Shown: positions 28,183 through 39,557, counted from the stretch's first letter. The stretch: DNA of 64,000 nt from Prostheceraeus crozeri (GCA_907163375.1 CAJQUW010001997.1:1-64000), one strand, 5' to 3'. The notes: generated by a model from the letters alone, not told the origin. Made by a program: numbers and translations.

Positions 28183-29258
28183 TCACAACAGGCGTTTTAC
28201 CCTCTTTTTAGTGTGAACATTACGATGCTTTCTCAAATAACTTAAATGTTTAAAAGCTCTCCCACAAGTCTCACATGCATGTGGCTTCTCATCAATGTGT
28301 ATCCATCGATGCTTTGACAAAGTACTTGACAGACTGAAAGACATACCACAGATCTCACAACTATATGGTTTTTCGCCTGTGTGTATCCGCCGATGAGTTG
28401 TCAAAGCGCTTGAATCGGTAAATGACCTACCGCAGTCCATACAAATATATGGCCTTTCGCCTGTGTGTATCCGTCTATGTCTCTTCAAACCACGTAAATC
28501 GCGAAACGACTTCCCACAAGTCTCACAACTACATGGCTTTTCACCTGCGTGCATTAGCTGATGTCTTTTCAAAGAACTTGAACTTAAAGACTTCCCACAT
28601 GTCTCACAACTAAATGTTTTTGTTTTTCTTATTGTTGTTGTAAATGGCTTTTTACTTGTATGTATCTTTCGATGACTTACCAAACTACTTAACCAACGAA
28701 ATGACCTCGAGCATACCTCACAGCTATGATGCCTGACATCTGCGTGAACCCGACGATGACGTCTCAAATCTCTTGAACTGTGGAATGATTTCCCGCAAGT
28801 CTCACAAGCATATGGCTTTTCACTTCTGTGAGTCTGACGATGGCCATACAAATCGGATGACTTTCGAAAAGACTTCTGGCATATATCACAAGTAAATGGT
28901 CTTTCATCTGTGTGTATTCGTTGATGACCTTTCAAATAACCAGAACAGCGAAATGACTTCCCACAGGTCTCACACTTAAACGGCGCGTCACCTGTGTGAA
29001 TCCGTCGATGAATTGTCAAAGTGCCTGAGACGGGATAAGACTTCCCGCAAACCTCACAAACATATGGCCTTTCACCTGTGTGAATCCGCCGATGTCTTAA
29101 CAAGCCACTTGAAAAACGAAATGATGTCCCGCATGTCTCACAAGTATGTGGTCGTCCACCTGTGTCAATTCGACGATTTATCAAACCAGCTGAAACAGTC
29201 AAAGCAGTCGTTCCTTCGTACGTCACTGACATTTTCATCAGCTTCTTGTGCTTCTCAC
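28183..29258 (-). CDS. C2H2 zinc-finger protein, terminal exon with 11 fingers
   Basis: The exon starts after a TTTTCATTTCAG acceptor at 29,259 and reads (G)EKHKKLMKMSVTYEG. It encodes 11 consecutive C2H2 fingers, most with CETCGKSF and the TGE(R/K)P linker, ending HRNVHTKKRVKRLL. Before finger 1, SAGLINRRIDTGGRP looks like a finger that has lost its cysteines. Finger 7 is one residue short between its cysteine and histidine pairs, and a ten-residue insertion (FTTTIRKTKT) lengthens the linker before it. The protein should be a nuclear sequence-specific DNA-binding factor. The acceptor in phase with 'GEK' shows that upstream exons exist, but I could not identify them. It is the clearest host gene in the window, although its target is unknown. 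Confidence 0.85.
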
Positions 29259-29298
29259 CTGAAATGAAAACACAATGAGCCATTAATCGGAATTGCAA

Positions 29299-29609
29299 GC
29301 TAAGTCTTCTACATAGTTCATAGACAGAATCCTTCCTTCACAATAGTGTCGCATTTAATGAAATTTATGAGTTCATGTACATGCACAAGGCAATTTCAAA
29401 ATGATAGCTCCTTTATATTCCCTTCTCAACAACATGAAAACTGAAGGTTATGCAAAGCAAACATACATGCAGTTGAAGTAAATGAAAACGCTTGACATTC
29501 ATTTCATGATCCTGCATCAAGAATTTGGGTTTCTATCTCTCCTACTGTCTTCCAACCAAACAGAAACTGGGTCATTTGTACTTGCAATCAAAAAGCGGAA
29601 GGACCCAGG
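29299..29609. other. Intronic or intergenic sequence, no gene seen
   Basis: This lies upstream of the zinc-finger exon and would be its last intron. No coding frame, RNA gene or repeat is evident. Confidence 0.4.
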
Positions 29610-30003
29610 TGTGAGTGATGTTTCTTTTTTATTTCACTATAGACGGTTATAAAAGATGTCGAACGTTTTCGGTTAGCGTCCACCAGTCATAATCACGACA
29701 AATTAACAAAGAGGGTTTGATGAGAACACTAAGAATCAAATATACCACAACAATCAATAGCGCCGACCAATCAGACACTAGATGATAGCTCTCGACAAGC
29801 ATCAGAGCTGAGCAATAGACAAGCGCAACACATGCAACCAACAATTGACAATAAGATGACTGGCATCACTCCATACTGAGGCACGTTACCAGAAAAAGAT
29901 GTAAAACATAAACATAATCTTAACGAAAATCAAGAAAGGAAGCCAAACACAAGAAACTGAAAAACGAGCATAGAAAAGGTGATACACAGCATGATATGAG
30001 AGA
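29610..30003 (-). repeat. Family C retroelement tail, minus copy (first part)
   Basis: On minus this reads through VWLPFLIFVK, MFMFYIFFW and then GACTGGTGGACGCTAACCG to AACCGTCTATAGTGAAATAA. The same run is on plus at 33,980-34,375. The copy continues at 32,640-32,800 after an inserted LINE. The plus copy is preceded by a KGHNIDWDGARL-type segment, like the linker before the GIY-YIG end of Penelope elements, so a PLE 3' tail is my best guess. Confidence 0.6.
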
Positions 30004-32639
30004 GAGAGAAAATAGTATATTTCCAGAAAATTGAAAATCATAATTAAAGTGATAAGTGAAATCATGAAAGTCACGTGCTCGAATTACAACTATAAATACA
30101 ATTTTAGTTACCATTTTTACATAGGCTCAGGTATCATCAGATATCAGCAACAGAAATCATCGCAAATTGATCATCGATGTTGTAAAAGGAATATACGAAT
30201 TAGAAAATCGAGACGTCGACGTTTAAAGTTGCAGAAATCTGTCTGAGATTTGAGAACGTCGAGGAATAATACTGTGTAAAACATGTTTGTCATCATTTGC
30301 AGCAGCGATGAACAGCGTCTTTGCAGAGTTGTGTCGTCTATTCCTTAGATCAGGGAAAAGACCACAGGAGCGATGATCGCGTTTGCCAAAGCCGCATATC
30401 AATCTATGGCATCGTTTCTGAGATTTCTCAAGATGTTCACTAAGGTATGCCGGAAGCTGCACAAAGGAAGCAGATGCATATTCTAATAGCGAGCGTATCG
30501 TCCCATAGAGTACACACAAGTCAATTCCTTAGGAGTGAGCAGTGGCTTGAGCAATCGCAAAGCGTGAAGACGTCGAGAGGCAGTCCGTAGCAAGTGATTG
30601 ATATGCTCATTCCAGGTAAGTCGCTTACTTAGAACAACACCCAAAAACTTTATTTCTTCTACATCAGCGACACCTTCCAGCTGCAAGTCGACACAATTCG
30701 TTGATTTTTTTAAAACAAATGGATTTGCACTTCGCAGAGTTAATCTTGAGCATATTATCTTGAGACCACTTCAGGATATTCGAATGTTCTTCTTTGATAT
30801 GTCCATTATCAGAATCTTTGTAGATAGGCACACTCAGTGTTATGCAGTGGCGTCTTCTCCGTACCTGCGAGGCCTTCGGCGCATCCTCAAAAATAATTTT
30901 CAAACAATTATAAAAATGAAAAGTGTCATCATTCATTTAAATTCGATAGCTTTTTGTGACAGCTGTGCACAGCTCCGTCTCAAAGTCAGACGCTCAACCT
31001 CATTGAACAGTTTTGCAGCACGTGCTCGAATCACAGCTGTTTTCTTCTACCGATTAGACACACATGGTAGTCGTGTGCTCAGACGGAGCGAAAGAGAGTT
31101 GTGTGCGTGTGAGGCAGAAAGCGCACGCGCCCGCACCAATATTGGCTTTCCCGATAGACGTAATGCTTTGCCTTCTCCAATTTTTGCAAAGAAATTCTAC
31201 GCGATTCTTGATCGAGGCGCGCTATCTAAATATAGTAAGGGAAGCGCAACCCAATTGTTCCTGGATTCGCTTCATGTCAGAGAGGCCACAACGTCAACAG
31301 TAGCAGATGGCTGACGTTCAGACAAGACTGCGATCGAATGATGAGCGTTTTCCAATGAATGCAGAGTAATGCATCTGACTCGAACACCCAGATTCGGAAG
31401 AATTCCATAATTTGTTTTTACGTGATTGATGGGACACTATGTTTAGTACTGCAGATGATATCATAACCACGCCTTTCGTCCGAAGGGAATATACTGAAAA
31501 GATGACAGTCGTCAAGCAAGGTAGACCAACACCTGATATAAAAATTGAAAGTACTCACAGAGAAAGAAATAAGGAATACACAAGGCATTTTAATGCATCA
31601 AAATTTCAAACATGTGAGCGGCTGACCGGCCATGAGAAACGCAAGAAACTGTAGACCTTGCCTCCCTTTTTCCCGAGAAAATGTGGTCTGGACAGAGAGG
31701 GGATATAGTAATCTGTTCCTTGAGTAAGGCGGTTAAGAGACATGAGCAATCACTTCTCATGTGCACATTCACTAGCATTAAAAAATGTTCGGGAAATGTT
31801 CGGTTATTAAAAATTCAACTTTTATGAAAATTAATGTTGTAACATAAAAAATGTCTGGTACAGAAATAGTATTCCAATGCCGAGTGAAGGCCTATGGTCT
31901 GGGCGCACGCGACGCCACTGGTGCTATGTCATCAATATATTGAATCAGTTGAGTATCATCATGAAGCGCTTTCAGAGAACCGACAATAAGACAAAACAGC
32001 ATCGGCCCAAGTACAGAGCCTTGTGGGACACTGCATTTACCTTGGGTTGTCGAACTGAGAGTTCATCCAATACGGGTTGCTTGCAACCTGCTCTTCAGGT
32101 AATCCTTAATCCATTTGATAAAATCGATCGGGAAATTGGCTTCTACGAGTCTTCGGATGACAAGTTCATGGGAAACCATATAAAATGCTCTAGAATAGTC
32201 ATAAGCAATAATCTTTACGCCACACACAGATTGAGATTCTAGATGGAGGAAAGCATGATGTAGCAAACGTATCACAGAGCATGTAGTTGAGCTAGATGGT
32301 CTGCTTCCGAATTGACTGTCACCAATATTATCCAAAAAAATGATACACTGACTCAAGCACACATTTTTCGAGGATCTTGGACGGAGTCGATAATAATGAT
32401 ATCGGTCTTAGTTTATAAACAGACACTGGGCTCGATTTAGGGATTGGACAGATATGTGACATTTTCCATCTATTGGGAAAGCGACTTTCGGATATTGAAA
32501 GATTGAAGAGATGGGCAATAGGACCAGCAAGATATTCTGCAGCTTCTTTGTAAATTACAAGCGGTATCCCATCACTACCCATTGACTTCCTTGTATTGAT
32601 TGTACGTAGTTTTGACTTCACTTGATTAGTATGATTAGA
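30003..32639 (-). mobile_element. CR1-type LINE (LINE B), interrupted by a hAT element
   Basis: Minus-strand reverse transcriptase: STRKSMGSDGIPLVIY-type start (INTRKSMGSDGIPLV), SHICPIPKSSPVSVYKLRPI, SQFGSRPSSSTTCSV, IIAYDYSRAFYMVSHELV and then the catalytic YIDDI at about 31,935. After the hAT insertion (30,845-31,920) it continues TLSVPIYKDSDNGHI, SNILKWSQDNMLKINSAKC, EEIKFLGVVLSKRLTWNEHI and RYGTIRSLLEYASASF to about 30,223. TGATATG occurs on both sides (29,995-30,001 region and near 32,637), consistent with a 7-base target duplication in family C. It is 5'-truncated, with at least three frame changes. Confidence 0.8.
30845..31920 (+). mobile_element. hAT element (ZMYM1-like TTF finger), inserted in LINE B
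   Basis: It starts CAGTGGCGTC and ends GACGCCACTG, flanked by GTGTTATG (30,837-30,844) and GTGCTATG (31,921-31,928), an 8-bp duplication with one change. Plus-strand frame 31,439-31,654 reads HFNASKFQTCERLTGHEKRK, the start of the TTF-type zinc finger found in ZMYM1/hAT transposases ('C..LtG.EKRkkLFCFpCLLFs'). The rest of the transposase is missing, so it is a deletion derivative. A sister copy starts at 57,197. Confidence 0.85.
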
Positions 32640-32800
32640 TTGATATGTGAGACAAAGCGACAATGAGACTCAAACGAAAGAAATGAATTAATAAAATGTG
32701 AATTAATAAAGCAGAAACAGAGAGAAAAAGTAAAATAACAAAGATTACAGAAGGTCAGAAAAGAAAAAAAGTTAAAAACCTAAAACAAAAATTATGCACA
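32640..32800 (-). repeat. Family C tail, minus copy (second part)
   Basis: The complement of this stretch (GTTTCTGCTTTATTAATTCA, TTTCGTTTGAGTCTC, TTTGTCTCACATATCA) matches plus 33,815-33,985. It is the part of the copy at 29,610-30,003 that lies beyond the LINE B insertion. Confidence 0.7.
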
Positions 32801-32820
32801 AATATATATATATATATAAA

Positions 32821-33539
32821 TACGAAATGTGCTCTCCTGCCCCACCGAGAATTGTACTCTCCTGCCCCACTTGTACATGAAGGGACCAGGGCCTACAGCA
32901 ATCGTCGGACCAGGCATTTGGAGGTGCTCTGACTGTCATATATCTTCATTCATATCAGTACATATCACAGCACAATCATATTCCGCAAAAGCTAACTCTA
33001 AATACGAAAATTGATGTGGCCTACAGCAATCGTCGGACCAGGCATTTGGAGGTTCTCTGACAGCCATGGCACTTCTTTTACATCAGTACATCTCAATGCA
33101 CAATCATATTCCGCAAAAGCTAACTCTAAATACGAAAATTGAGGGCCTACAGCAATGGACGGACCATGCATTTGGAGGTGCTCTGACTGTCATATATCTT
33201 CATTCATATCAGTACATATCACAGCACGATCATATTCCGCAAAAGCTAACTCTAAATACGAAAATTGAAGGGACCAGGGCCTACAGCAATCGTCGGACCA
33301 GGCATTTGGAGGCGCTGACAGCCATAGAACTTCTTTCACAACAGTACATATCAATGCACAATCATATTCCGCAAAAGCTCATACGTGGGGCAGGAGAGTC
33401 AGTGGGGCAGGAGTGCACATGGGGGCAGGAGCGTACAGTTGTGGGGCAGGGGCGTACATTTCATATTCGTCCGTGGGGCAGGAGAGTACAAGTGGGGCAG
33501 GAGAGTACAATTCGGTGGGGCAGGAGCGCACATTTCGTA
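32821..33539. mobile_element. 719-bp TIR element with internal minisatellite, copy 1
   Basis: The ends are about 54-base inverted repeats (TACGAAATGTGCTCTCCTGC ... and the complement ending GCACATTTCGTA), differing by a few bases. Inside lie four tandem units of about 125 bases (each with GGCCTACAGCAATCGTCGGA and CATATTCCGCAAAAGC) at 32,888-33,385. Seven short GTGGGGCAGGAG units follow on the right. Both ends abut (TA)n. Copy 2 at 59,188-59,906 is the same length and orientation. There is no coding capacity; the long frame at 33,066-34,082 crosses repeat and microsatellite. I do not recognise the superfamily. Confidence 0.8.
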
Positions 33540-33570
33540 TCTATATATATATATATATATATATATACAC

Positions 33571-33615
<45 letters not shown>
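33540..33615. repeat. (TA)n microsatellite
   Basis: About 75 bases of TA dinucleotide are interrupted by a CACG. A matching TA tract precedes the 719-bp element at 32,803-32,819, so that element sits inside one original microsatellite. Confidence 0.9.
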
Positions 33616-33616
<1 letters not shown>

Positions 33617-33639
33617 CAACCCCCTCCACAGAAGTGTTC

Positions 33640-34395
33640 CCATATATGTATGTACAAATATCCAACACCCTCCGAGATTGCGTATCACGTCCGTCAGAAG
33701 GGACACAATATTGACTGGGATGGGGCGAGGTTGGACAGGGGAACACCCAAAAGAGATGGGATTTTTTAACTTCGCATATATTTCTTATATTACTTTTATT
33801 ATCTCACATTTTTTTACTTTATCTATATTATTTTTAGGTTGTTTAATTTTTTTCTTTTCTAACTTTGTTATTGTAATTTCTAACCTTGTAATTTTTGTTA
33901 TTATGCTTCTTCTCTCTGTTTCTGCTTTATTAATTCATTTCTTTCTTTCGTTTGAGTCTCTTTGTCTCACATATCATACTATGTATCCCCTTTTCTATGC
34001 TCATTTTTTAATTTCTTGTGTTTGGCTTCCTTTCTTGATTTTCGTAAAGAGTATGTTTATGTTTTACATCTTTTTCTGGTAGCGTGCCTCAGTATGGAGT
34101 GATGTCAGTCATCTTATTATCAATTGTTGGTTGCATGTGTTACGCTTGTCTATGTTCAGCTTCCGCCTGAACAATAGATGCCTGTCGAGATCTTTCTGTG
34201 TTAGTATTCATCTAGTGTTGATTGATGTGGCATATTTGATTCCAAGTGTTCTCATCAAACCCTCTTTGTTAATTTGTCGTGATTATGACTGGTGAACGCT
34301 AGCCGAAATCGTTCGACATCTTTTGTAACCGTCTATAGTGAAATAAAAAAGAATCATCATTCACACCTGCATCCTTCGCTTTTTGGTTGTTAGGT
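33640..34395 (+). repeat. Family C retroelement tail, plus copy (PLE-like?)
   Basis: It begins with a coding scrap SEIAYHVRQKGHNIDWDGAR, a pattern like the 'H...H.idW......E' segment ahead of the GIY-YIG end in Penelope elements. A 600-base AT-rich tail follows and ends AACCGTCTATAGTGAAATAA. It is the inverted counterpart of the copy at 29,610-30,003 plus 32,640-32,800. LINE C starts where it ends. Confidence 0.55.
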
Positions 34396-34519
34396 CCTCC
34401 TCTCTTTCAATTTCAATTTATTATATACTCACTACACGTGACGTGCATGTGACTCGCCTACTACAGCATCACACAACAAAATACGAACATAAAATGATCA
34501 AGTAAAAAAGTTAAAGAAA

Positions 34520-36643
34520 TTAATTTACAATGCCACTTTGCTTCCGCAAGAAGGTCTTGATGTAGTTCGTCACAATTTCAGAGGAAGATTTCAATCCACG
34601 AATTTCAGGGGGCATTTTGTTCCAAAAGCTTGTACCATAGAATCGCATCGAGCGTTGTCCGTATTTCACTGTTTGAACTTTCGGCTGTATGAGGACATTG
34701 CGTCTAGGATTCTTGCATAGCTGAAACATTTCCTGAAAAACTACAGGTGCATAGCCAGGATGAAATTGGAACATAGCAAGGAAATGTCTCAAATCCACTG
34801 ATTGTTCATGAGCAGTCAATGTCTTGCAAATAGATTGCATGATTCGAAATAACTTGACATGCCAAAGGATATTCAATTCATAATCATTCAATGAAAGTTC
34901 AATATGTGGTTCAATGCATTTCAACCTGCCACATGCACGCAGACATCGGTTATACATTGTCTGCAATTTTAGCTTATATCTGTTTGAAATAAAGACACAA
35001 AAAGATGAAGAGTAATGAAAGTGAGGTAGTACATATGTCTGTATTAGCCGCCATCTCACTTTTCGGCTCACGGACTGTTTGAGTCTCTTGATACCGGTTA
35101 GTTTCCATGCAATAAGCTTTGTAGTATGCTTTACATGCTTCTCAAATGTGAATGCTTTGTCTATGTACATGCCCAGCAGCTTGATACATGTCAAGTTTTT
35201 GCATTCATGTGAATCAGATCTAAATCTTAAATTGTCACTCGTAGAGCCCAATCCAAGACATTGAAATTTTTCCGGGTTAGGCTTGAGTCCATTTTCTCGA
35301 AACCATTTATATATGGCAGGTAGCAAAGTCTCCAGTTTGTTTTGGACGTTGGTGTCATTGTCACCTTTTACCCAAATTGTGATATCGTCAGCATATGCAA
35401 TGACATCAGCACCATATGTTCGTATCATAGGAAGCAAATCATTCAAAAACACATTCCAAATGAGTGGACCCCATCTTGAACCTTGGGGTATGCCTGATCT
35501 TGTCATGAACGACTCCTGTGAAATCTTGACATTCACTTTCACACGATTTTGGCGATTCACTAAATACGATCTCATTAAGCTTACCGCTTCATTTGACATT
35601 CCATATTTTTGCAGCTTTTTCAGAAGCAGCTCATGTGGTATGCTATCAAATGCTGCAGACAGATCCAAAGAAATAACCCCGACAATTTGCTTTGAATCGA
35701 CAGCAAGCTTTAGTGACTCAACAATATACAGTAGTGCAGTCTCAGTGCTATGATTTTTCTTGTACGCAAACTGATATGGCGAAAGCAATGGTAGAATATG
35801 TGCTGAGAATTGGTTAGTCATGATTGTCTCTACAACCTTTGCAAAGTGTGGCAAAATCGTCACAGCCCTATATCTAGTCACATCAGTTCTTTCTCCACTC
35901 TTAAAGACAGGCGTCCACAGTCCATTCTTCAGATCAATTGGAAATTCACATCTTGAAACCATCTCATTGAAGACATGAGCAATCACCCAGCTGATGACAT
36001 GAGCTGATAGCTTAATTTCCCTGCTTGGTATATCATCAATCCCAACTGCTTTTGAGCTATTCAAGCATTGAATGGATGATTCAACTTCCATTGAACTTGT
36101 TCTCGCGAAACTGAATGCTGGTGGGTTCGGATTCTGCTTGGCTATAATATTGATGCTTAAATGATCATGAAAGTCTGCAAACTGTTGCTCATGCAACGAA
36201 CATGCATCAACATTCAAACCAGTGCTCACAAAGTGGTTTCCGAGCTTAGTTGCCACTTCACTATCACATACATTGTATTCTGAGTTGTCCTTCAAAATTA
36301 TTTTCGTTGAATCTTTCACTTTTTTGCTGTGCAAATACACTTCGAATGTTCTGTAGAAATCACTGCTGTTATCTGAATTGCATTTTTCGGCAAAGAATTC
36401 TGCTGCCGCTTTTCTACTAAGTCTTCTCTCTTCTCTTTGCCAGAATGTCTTGCGTTCCCATGCATAGGAAGTTTGATTTCGTTTACCACTTCTGTTGTCA
36501 ATGGGAGTTCTATTCAACCAGTAGTGTTTCTGCTTTCTTGCGAAGGCGATCTTTCCGTTGAACCATGGTATCGAGTTTTGTCGAAATCTGATTTCTTTCA
36601 TGGGCGCATGTTGGTCCAATATTTTGGTGTATACCAAGCGCAC
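34520..36643 (-). CDS. LINE C reverse transcriptase, 707-aa open frame
   Basis: Visible in order: NSSKAVGIDDIPSREIKLSA, GLWTPVFKSGERTDVTRYRA, PYQFAYKKNHSTETALLYIV, VISLDLSAAFDSIPHELLLK, SGIPQGSRWGPLIWNVFLND, the catalytic VIAYADDITIWV, LKPNPEKFQCLGLG, CIKLLGMYIDKAFTFEKHV (thumb), and a C-terminal region RFYGTSFWNKMPPEIRGLKS. All reverse-transcriptase blocks are present without a stop over 2.1 kb. The frame begins downstream of the endonuclease, so the methionine at 36,643 is not the true ORF2 start. Confidence 0.85.
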   Translation of the reverse strand: MRLVYTKILDQHAPMKEIRFRQNSIPWFNGKIAFARKQKHYWLNRTPIDNRSGKRNQTSYAWERKTFWQREERRLSRKAAAEFFAEKCNSDNSSDFYRTFEVYLHSKKVKDSTKIILKDNSEYNVCDSEVATKLGNHFVSTGLNVDACSLHEQQFADFHDHLSINIIAKQNPNPPAFSFARTSSMEVESSIQCLNSSKAVGIDDIPSREIKLSAHVISWVIAHVFNEMVSRCEFPIDLKNGLWTPVFKSGERTDVTRYRAVTILPHFAKVVETIMTNQFSAHILPLLSPYQFAYKKNHSTETALLYIVESLKLAVDSKQIVGVISLDLSAAFDSIPHELLLKKLQKYGMSNEAVSLMRSYLVNRQNRVKVNVKISQESFMTRSGIPQGSRWGPLIWNVFLNDLLPMIRTYGADVIAYADDITIWVKGDNDTNVQNKLETLLPAIYKWFRENGLKPNPEKFQCLGLGSTSDNLRFRSDSHECKNLTCIKLLGMYIDKAFTFEKHVKHTTKLIAWKLTGIKRLKQSVSRKVRWRLIQTYVLPHFHYSSSFCVFISNRYKLKLQTMYNRCLRACGRLKCIEPHIELSLNDYELNILWHVKLFRIMQSICKTLTAHEQSVDLRHFLAMFQFHPGYAPVVFQEMFQLCKNPRRNVLIQPKVQTVKYGQRSMRFYGTSFWNKMPPEIRGLKSSSEIVTNYIKTFLRKQSGIVN

Positions 36644-36777
36644 GAAATTGTACTGTACATATCATCAATTGAATCGAAAATACTACATACACCAAATACT
36701 GGCATAGCTTCCTGTAGATCCACCAAGAACTCTTCTGGGTTAAATCTCTTGAAAGACCTGCACCTGAACGTGCGCTT

Positions 36778-37600
36778 TTACATCACAGGGCGGTCAAAAT
36801 TTAAAATTGACACTATCATGTAATGATCAGAGACGCCAGGCTCATGAACTCTGACGTCAAGTATGAAGTCCTCATTCGTTAGAATTTGATCAAGGCACGA
36901 GGCACTTTGAGGTCTTGTTACTTCCTTTATAATGTAATTCACACCAAATTGATCACAAAGATCTTCCATCAGATCCTCATTTTGCTTCTGATGAGTTCCA
37001 ATCACACTAAGATTCAAATCTCCAATAACCACAATATTTGATTCAATTGAACTAGAATTGTTAGAATGCTACTGATTTCTGCACGAGCAGTAGAAAGAGA
37101 AATCGAAGGTCTGCGATATAAACATACCAGTACGAAATTAGAGACTGTAGAGTTGATGTGCAACCTGACACATTCTACGGCTTGAAAATTTCTGCCTTGA
37201 GAAATACAGGGTATTCTTGTGATCGGCAAAGTTTCCCGTGTATAGATTAGGATTCCACCTCGCTTCTTTCTTCCTTCTCGGTAGATGCGGTAACCAGGTG
37301 TAAGAAGCTCAGCATCCGAAGTACTGCCATCTAGCTTTGTCTCCTGTATGCAAAGAATATCTAGTTTTAATTTGTGTAGATAGTCTTTCTTTGACGTTAA
37401 AAAAGAGGCCGGTCTTCCTCCTTTCTGACAGAGTTGACGTTAATATGCGCAACACACAGCTGGCTTTCAAATTTCTTCCTGAAATCTTGAAGCTCATTGA
37501 AAGGAACAGGCATGATGAAATTTCTCCAACTCAATATAAGATAGAATACGAAGAAGGTATTCCTGATGTAGTAAAAGGATTTGATGACCATTAGAATCCA
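36778..37600 (-). pseudogene. LINE C apurinic-type endonuclease, frame-shifted
   Basis: In successive frames this reads MPVPFNELQDFRKKFESQLC, VAHINVNSVRK, LKLDILCIQETKLDGSTSDA, FQAVECVRLHINSTVSNFVL, VVIGDLNLSVIGTHQ and TRPQSASCLDQILTN, ending VHEPGVSDHYMIVSILNFD. These are the N-x-NS, QETK, GDLN and SDH boxes of the LINE endonuclease. About three frame changes lie between 37,430 and 36,650. It is continuous with the open reverse transcriptase downstream. Confidence 0.75.
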
Positions 37601-37700
37601 AAAAGATTCGACCACACGACCTTAGAATCTATGGTCGCACCACAAAGCCAACAGACCACGCATTCGCGGTTGTAACTTGACTTGCAGATGTTGCTCTCAA

Positions 37701-39555
37701 TCTTAGAAATTCACTTTTTGATATGGTGTACTGCACTGCACTTGTTAGATTTCTATTCCAGAACAGTACAAGTGACGATGGTCACGCCGGCGCAATTACG
37801 TTGTAAAAGGCGGGCAGATTCGACGAATGTGATTAAAATTCACCAGACAACCCGATAAAGCAGCCAAAAAAGTTAACTCCAGGAGAATGAATTCTTCTCT
37901 AAGATGGGGACTGCGACAGCTTGATGCACCAGGTCACGAGGATTCCAGTGATATGAAAATTTCCCAAAAAGTCTTTATGTAGGTATCAAATTTGACATAG
38001 AACACGCACTTGACAGCAGAGATCGCAAATACACAACAGCGCGCCAGCGGTTGTCATTAGTTTACACATTGGGGATTTAAAATTTTTGATCTCTGATTCA
38101 AAATTTACCGCACATACTTGTATACTGTGTAACGAAATCTATAACGCGATTTGAACAAATACAACCGATTAATGCAATGCACAACTGGCATTCTTAGTGC
38201 TCGAGGTGAGGGCTTTTAGTTCTGACTGCAAACTTGTGAAGCATTAAACTGGTTAGTATCGACTTCCTATTGATTTGATTGATTCCTATCAATCAATCCT
38301 ATTAATTCCTATTGTTAAGATGACATTTATTTAGTTTTTCCTAATATTGAGATTTTGGGTTTCGAAGCACTTCCACATTCTTATCGAAAGTCATGAAATA
38401 AATCTAGCTCCTTTTCAGATTTGAGAGAACCGTACATGCAGTAAGAAAATATGTTTTAAGTGTTCTGGGAAATAGCTTTACCGCACCATATGCTTGGGGT
38501 GATTAATATCCCCCAAGTTCACAAATTGCTGGCAAACTGATGACAACAACGTTGAAAAATAGTTGAGTGCTTGTATCGATGCATCAGTGCATCTGCACAT
38601 GTACCAATGCGCACAATCCAATCAGTAGATAAAACTTGAGCACATAAAAAGACTCAATAACGAAAGGAAAACTTTCGGGCAACTTCAGCATCCCCTTGTA
38701 TGGCCCTTGTAGCATCCCCTTGTATGTCGGGGTACATCCTTCAGCAAGTAACTAGTGTACATTAAGCCTGATGAAATACATTGCAATGATGGTGTCTGCC
38801 CATTTGATTGTCAGTGACGCTGATACAAAGAACTTTCGAGAGCCGGTCTATTACTGCAGTCATACAATTTCACTTGAATTTTTAATCAATTTGGTTGCGG
38901 GTGAGTCCATTGCTGTCTACTCATGTTTATAACTGTAATATACCGGTGCATATTGTTTCCTCGCATATATGTGTGATCTTCATATGATATTGACCGGATC
39001 TCCACATAAACTTATCAATGTGATTGTTGAGTGGACTAAAAGAATCGATGAAAAAACATCTGATATTAATTGAGCTTAAAATTCTTGGCGCTACAAATTA
39101 AAACTTGGTATGTTTCAAAAGACAAGCTGCTTAGAGTTTATTTGTACTTTACATCCTCTCCTTTCAGGCACGCAACGTTGAATCATTTTGCTAGTGAAGA
39201 ATCTCATTTGCAAATACTTTATCATCATTAATTTTTCAGACAGACAATCACCTGAATACCTTCATTGGTGCATTTTTAACATATCAACCTTGTAAACCTG
39301 CACGCTATCCAATTTGGTAATAGATTGTCTTGAATTTTGAAATATCCTATGCAGTACATATGCAGTACGCAGACATATAACCTCCTGCAGGAATCATAAC
39401 GCAGTAAAATTTAGGATGGCTCCCCTTCATCAAATGCCCCCACAGTACAACAAAGTATATCGGGAGAGGAAGGAGGATATGATCATTTCTCTGTTGAAAC
39501 CCTCGCTAAATAAACAATGATTGCGTACTTGTATGGGAAAGATATCCCTTTCATG
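37701..39555. other. No gene seen
   Basis: This is 1.85 kb of AT-rich DNA with stops in all frames and no clear repeat, RNA gene or domain. The start may contain the 5' leader of LINE C. Confidence 0.5.
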
Positions 39556-39557
39556 TA

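Larger units (their letters stand above)
34396..37700 (-). mobile_element. CR1/Jockey-type LINE (LINE C), RT frame open
   Basis: The 3' end has the tail complement CTTTCAATTTCAATTTATTA at about 34,405. The minus strand carries endonuclease (37,600-36,780) and reverse transcriptase (36,643-34,520). The 5' end is uncertain near 37,700. It is the best-preserved LINE of the window. Confidence 0.85.

Noticed and set aside
28422-29267. Plus-strand frames across the zinc-finger exon
   Set aside because: They are antisense shadows of the repeated finger codons.
32888-33385. CRISPR-like regular repeats
   Set aside because: The units are contiguous roughly 125-bp minisatellite copies without unique spacers, in a metazoan context.
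33385-33769. Overlapping frames on both strands with poly-IY
   Set aside because: They are translations of (TA)n and GGGGCAGGAG repeats.
33066-34082. Long 338-aa frame
   Set aside because: It crosses minisatellite units, a TA microsatellite (IYIYIYIY) and an AT-rich tail. The repeat keeps the frame open; it is not a gene.
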